Shown one piece after another: positions 7,201-9,299 of a stretch of DNA of 9,299 nt (the first letter of the stretch is position 1; every line of letters begins with the position of its first letter). Source of the stretch: Fimenecus sp036652055 (GTDB taxonomy: Bacteria; Bacillota; Clostridia; Oscillospirales; Acutalibacteraceae); assembly GCA_036652055.1 (NCBI GenBank), contig JAVVWP010000043.1, forward strand, positions 1 to 9,299. Direction: 5' to 3'. Both the position numbers and the translations under genes were made by a program. Under the pieces are notes generated by a model that saw only the letters and a list, made by a program, of their open reading frames with translations, searched no databases and had not been told where the DNA came from.

Positions 7201-7302
7201 CGCTTCAATAGATTCATAATCATCAGATAAAATTTTCGCAAGAATTTTCCTGTTGACTGAATTATCATCTACAATTAGAATTTTGTTTTTTGCCCCTATC
7301 AT
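4222..7302 (-). CDS. Six-domain c-di-GMP signalling protein: REC-GGDEF(degenerate)-EAL-PAS-REC(pseudo)-GGDEF
   Basis: A 1026-residue soluble regulator with no membrane segment. Domains: REC1 5-125 (acidic D12/D13, phospho-acceptor D57, T87, K109, complete); GGDEF1 about 139-295, whose signature reads RIESDIF (216-222), so ESDIF replaces GGDEF and cyclase activity is unlikely; EAL about 305-555 with E340-A-L, N399, ELTE (431-434), D461/D462, K482, E518/E521 and Q538, all residues expected of an active c-di-GMP phosphodiesterase; PAS about 585-702; REC2 about 721-842 with the acidic triad start, T803 and K825 kept but N773 in place of the phospho-acceptor Asp; GGDEF2 about 857-1018 with LDIDNFKQIND, intact RMGGDEF (G936-F940) and an I-site RQGD (927-930) five residues before it. 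It should both make c-di-GMP and break it down. AGGGGC (7309-7314) lies six bases before the ATG. It has its own promoter and probably shares a transcript with the Hpt gene. Confidence 0.93.
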   Translation of the reverse strand: MIGAKNKILIVDDNSVNRKILAKILSDDYESIEAENGKEALDILMTHSAELSAVMLDIIMPVMDGYEFLKKIKENERYNNVPIIITTGNSDSENEIKALKLGAWDFVSKPYNAKIIKFRLKNAIDRSQLGIFNQLKYLAEFDTLTNIYNKSKFFMETERMLKKYSDEDFAFIRLDIDRFQLINSYFGTSEGDRMLMYIASQVMMIETYFEKTTYGRIESDIFGVCVPYNKKIIEEFIRSFRESLSEYNTEYDIVPSVGIYIIKDSNKGVETYYNKATLASKAVKGNYIDYFAYYNTKMSDKLKAEQEITNEMNYALDNGQFKIYFQAKYSLHDSKPAGCEALVRWIHPKKGMLSPADFIPVFEKNGFIMKLDYFVWESACKSIRKWMDEGKPVTPVSVNISRVDIYNPKFVDNMIELVEKYGIPTSSLNLELTESAYTDNPIVMLETVKKLQEHGFVIMMDDFGSGYSSLNILKDIPVDILKIDMRFLSKTEIVGRGENIIASVVRMAKWLNIPVIVEGVETKPQVDFLRSIGCEFVQGYYFAKPEPIDEYEKRMAGNSAADLKPIERRKEMNKFNADSIWSTDAQMEMLFSNVLQPILIYEFQNDRIEILRVNGAFYEMLGYDDLAIKLDNPLSAIEPIYRAVVLNAFNSVIKTEETAECEYIRHLANGKSLWILLKLKYINKIGEKHVILGALSDITVQKQFDAELNKRRKAIDYRTDIRTILIVDDDEINRVILKEIFQNDYRVLEATNGEDAIEILNENKNYVDLILLNIITPKMDSEEFLKYKNLNEAIVDIPVILITADENQQVQMNTLSLGANDYIVKPFIGEVVLKRVNNVIDSGKRFSEIIKEYNDVVLRSQLDQMTGVYNRSTAEELIKTILKNSDNTYAMIMLDIDNFKQINDTYGHAYGDDVLRRLAQLLHSFFRQGDIVARMGGDEFLVFMTNAPSQKIVELKCKELLYEIQNSNTDKTKIFTLCSLGIAISNDKSNTFELLYENADSALYEAKKNGKNQCSIYNNEPWVECE

Positions 7303-7374
7303 TTTGACGCCCCTATTCTTTATGCTAAGCTTTTTTAACGCAACATACCAGCATGGAAAAATAAACCTTAATAA

Positions 7375-7403
7375 ATTATACTCCTAAATTTTTCCTTTTG
7401 CAA
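7375..7403 (-). promoter_or_regulatory. Sigma-A-type promoter for the c-di-GMP protein/Hpt operon
   Basis: On the minus strand a perfect TATAAT (plus-strand 7375-7380) lies 17 bases after TTGCAA (7398-7403), a -35 with four of six consensus bases. Transcription would start near 7368, leaving a leader of about 65 bases. The promoter sits downstream of the tex terminator, so the signalling genes can be expressed independently of tex. Confidence 0.65.
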
Positions 7404-7418
7404 CAATAACTATGCAAA
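7397..7418 (-). promoter_or_regulatory. Candidate operator: inverted repeat TTTGCA-N10-TGCAAA over the -35 box
   Basis: TTTGCA (7397-7402) and TGCAAA (7413-7418) are perfect six-base inverted half-sites, 16 bases centre to centre, inside the promoter region and covering the -35. The spacing of about one and a half helical turns could suit a dimeric regulator. No regulator gene is nearby, and a 6+6 match in AT-rich DNA can arise by chance. Confidence 0.35.
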
Positions 7419-7514
7419 TAATACATAATTTTTAATTTTAACTCAAAAAAAAAGTTGTATTTGCCTAAATGGTTTCGGATAATGCCTTATTTGCGACTAT
7501 GATATAAAATAGCA

Positions 7515-7551
7515 CAAAGGGCAAAGCGACTTTAAAACGCTCTGCCCTTTG
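7515..7551 (-). terminator. Terminator hairpin of tex
   Basis: Arms CAAAGGGCAAAGCG (7515-7528) and CGCTCTGCCCTTTG (7538-7551) pair over 14 bases with a nine-base loop. The single imperfection is an A-C mismatch on the plus strand but a G-U pair on the minus strand, which favours minus-strand use. It begins nine bases after the tex stop codon and is followed on the minus strand by TGCTATTTTATATC, a modest U-rich tail. Confidence 0.75.
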
Positions 7552-7560
7552 ATAAATAGT

Positions 7561-9299
7561 TTAATTTGATTTTGGCTCTCTCATTGTTAATGATATTCTG
7601 CCCTTTTTTTCATCAACTGATATAACCCAAGTCTTAACAATATCACCGACTTTTAAGACTTCGCTTGGATGCTTTATAAATTTATTAGTGATTTGAGAAA
7701 TATGCACTAAGCCATCTTGATGAACTCCAATATCTATAAACGCACCAAAGTCTATTACATTTCTAACGGTTCCCATAAGCTCCATACCGGCTTTTATATC
7801 TTTCATATCGAGAACATCAGAGCGTAACATAGGAGAAGGCAGCTCGTCGCGAGGATCACGCCCCGGTTTTACTATTTCCTTTATAATATCTTTGAGCGTA
7901 GGAACGCCAATTCCAATTTCAGCAGCAAGCTTTTTTTCGCCATAGTCTGACGCTTTCTGTGAAAGCTGTGAAAGCTTATTCTCTTTAAGGTCTTTATCAC
8001 TAAATCCTAATATTTTAAGCATCGACTTTGCCGCAGCGTAGCTTTCAGGGTGAACGCTTGTATTATCAAGAATATTTTTGCCATCAATTATTCTTAAAAA
8101 TCCTGCACACTGCTCAAATGCTTTTTGCCCTAACTTTGGCACTTTTTTAAGGGCAATTCTTGACGCATATGCTCCATTTTCATCACGATAGGTTACAATG
8201 TTTTTTGCAATTGTACCATTTATACCAGAAACTCGCTGAAGAAGTGGTGCAGAAGCTGTATTAAGGTCTGCTCCAACTGAATTTACACAATCCTCAACAA
8301 CAAAGTTAAGTTCTGCTTCCATTTGTTTTTTTGGCATATCGTGCTGATACTGCCCTACTCCAATTGCTTTTGGCTCAATTTTAACGAGTTCTGCAAGAGG
8401 ATCTTGAAGTCGCCTTGCAATGCTTATCGCACTTCGCAAAGTTAAATCGTATTCTGGAAATTCTTCTGCTGCAAGCTTACTTGCTGAATAAACAGATGCT
8501 CCCGCTTCGCTGACTACCATATATGACACTTTTCTGTCAATTTCTTTTATTAAACTGCTCGCAAACATTTCAGTTTCCTTGCTCGCCGTTCCATTTCCAA
8601 TTGAAATTATATCTACCTTATCTTTTTTGATAAGTTCCTTTATTGTTGCCTTAGCACTCTGCTTTTGAGCTTCGCTGTGAGTTATATAGATAACTGTTGT
8701 ATCAAGAACTCTGCCCGTTTCGTCGACCACAGCGACCTTACAGCCTGTTCTATACCCAGGATCAAGCCCTAATGCTACTTTTCCCTTAACAGGTGGCTGC
8801 ATTAAAAGCTGGTGAAGGTTGTTTCCGAAGTTCTTAATTGCACCAACTGCCGCTTTTTCGGTTAACATTGTTCTTATTTCTCTTTCGATTGACGGAGCTA
8901 TAAGACGAGTATAGGCATCATTGCAAGCTTCTATTATTGCATCACTGCAAGGTGAATTATTGTTTTTTAGCATTTCATTTTGTATTATGCTTTGAGCCTT
9001 TAAAAGGTCGATTGTAATACTAACTTTTAAAAATTCTTCTTTTTCGCCTCTATCAAGAGCCAAAACTCTATGGTCTGCAATCTTTTTGACTTCTTCTGAA
9101 TAGTCATAATAATTAGTGTAAACGCTCTCTTTTTCACTGTCGGCTGCTTTTGAACTTATAATTCCGACAACTGAATAAAGATTTCTAAGTCTACGCCTTA
9201 TATTAGCATTATCTGATGCCATTTCAGCAATAATATCTTTTGCCCCTGCAAGTGCTTCTTCTGCTGAATTTACGCCTTTTTCTTCATCAATAAACTGCT
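7561..9299 (-). CDS. tex: Tex-family S1 RNA-binding protein (transcription accessory protein), 5' end outside window
   Basis: Tex is a conserved nucleic-acid-binding protein linked to transcription and RNA metabolism. The frame stays open to the window edge: upstream of the Met codon at 9220-9222 it reads QFIDEEKGVNSAEEALAGAK, a typical Tex segment, so that Met is internal and the gene continues beyond 9299. Visible are 578 residues; full-length Tex is about 720, so roughly 140 N-terminal residues are missing. Numbered from the first full codon: YqgF/RNase H-like domain about 173-297 with GLDPGYRTGCK (D179), GVGQYQHDM (about 313-321), helix-hairpin-helix region about 351-400 (VSGINGTIAKNIVTYR, then VPKLGQKAFEQCAGF), and a C-terminal S1 domain about 502-575 (GTVRNVIDFGAFIDIG...DGLVHIS). 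The gene ends at a dedicated terminator. Apart from the truncation nothing is unusual. Confidence 0.95.
   Translation of the reverse strand, partial: QFIDEEKGVNSAEEALAGAKDIIAEMASDNANIRRRLRNLYSVVGIISSKAADSEKESVYTNYYDYSEEVKKIADHRVLALDRGEKEEFLKVSITIDLLKAQSIIQNEMLKNNNSPCSDAIIEACNDAYTRLIAPSIEREIRTMLTEKAAVGAIKNFGNNLHQLLMQPPVKGKVALGLDPGYRTGCKVAVVDETGRVLDTTVIYITHSEAQKQSAKATIKELIKKDKVDIISIGNGTASKETEMFASSLIKEIDRKVSYMVVSEAGASVYSASKLAAEEFPEYDLTLRSAISIARRLQDPLAELVKIEPKAIGVGQYQHDMPKKQMEAELNFVVEDCVNSVGADLNTASAPLLQRVSGINGTIAKNIVTYRDENGAYASRIALKKVPKLGQKAFEQCAGFLRIIDGKNILDNTSVHPESYAAAKSMLKILGFSDKDLKENKLSQLSQKASDYGEKKLAAEIGIGVPTLKDIIKEIVKPGRDPRDELPSPMLRSDVLDMKDIKAGMELMGTVRNVIDFGAFIDIGVHQDGLVHISQITNKFIKHPSEVLKVGDIVKTWVISVDEKKGRISLTMREPKSN

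Noticed and set aside
7303..7368. c-di-GMP riboswitch in the leader of the signalling gene
   Set aside because: The leader from the predicted start site is only about 65 bases, shorter than the aptamers, and no characteristic conserved segments are seen.
9220..9222. Met codon as the true start of tex
   Set aside because: The frame continues upstream with Tex-like sequence to the window edge, so this Met is internal.

Overview
The window looks like a chromosomal segment of a low-GC Bacillota, most likely a gut-type Clostridia (Oscillospiraceae/Ruminococcus-like). This is inferred from AT-rich DNA with AAGGAGG-type ribosome binding sites, a type III pantothenate kinase (CoaX) beside an ECF-transporter S component, an RF2 gene, a Tex homologue, and a large multi-domain c-di-GMP protein with a free-standing Hpt protein. 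No rRNA, tRNA, CRISPR array, insertion sequence or phage gene was seen. It is a housekeeping neighbourhood plus one signalling locus.

Layout. Bases 1-132 are the last 43 codons of an FkbM-type methyltransferase. Bases 133-335 hold a short hairpin (possibly a decayed intergenic repeat) and a sigma-A-like promoter. A forward run of four closely spaced genes follows: coaX (336-1103), a six-helix ECF S component that may be the pantothenate carrier PanT (1165-1800), a cytoplasmic SGNH/GDSL hydrolase (1819-2487) and prfB (2534-3655). It ends at a strong hairpin terminator (3671-3715) that also suits transcripts arriving from the other side.

The rest is on the minus strand. At the right edge is tex (7561 to beyond 9299, 5' end outside the window), closed by its own terminator hairpin (7515-7551). 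A 258-base gap then carries a good promoter (-35 TTGCAA, 17 bases, -10 TATAAT) overlapped by a symmetrical inverted repeat. It drives a 1026-residue protein, REC-GGDEF-EAL-PAS-REC-GGDEF (4222-7302), followed after 62 bases by a 135-residue Hpt protein (3752-4159), probably in the same transcript.

How the genes fit together. CoaX and the S component plausibly form a pantothenate uptake-and-trapping pair feeding CoA synthesis. The most interesting object is the signalling pair. In the large protein the first receiver keeps its phospho-acceptor Asp (D57) but its GGDEF domain is degenerate. The second receiver has Asn (N773) where the Asp should be, but its GGDEF domain is intact and has an inhibitory I-site; the central EAL domain looks catalytically complete. 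A single polypeptide may therefore make and break c-di-GMP, with one phosphorylatable and one pseudo-receiver input, and the Hpt protein is a candidate phosphotransfer partner. No histidine kinase is present in the window.
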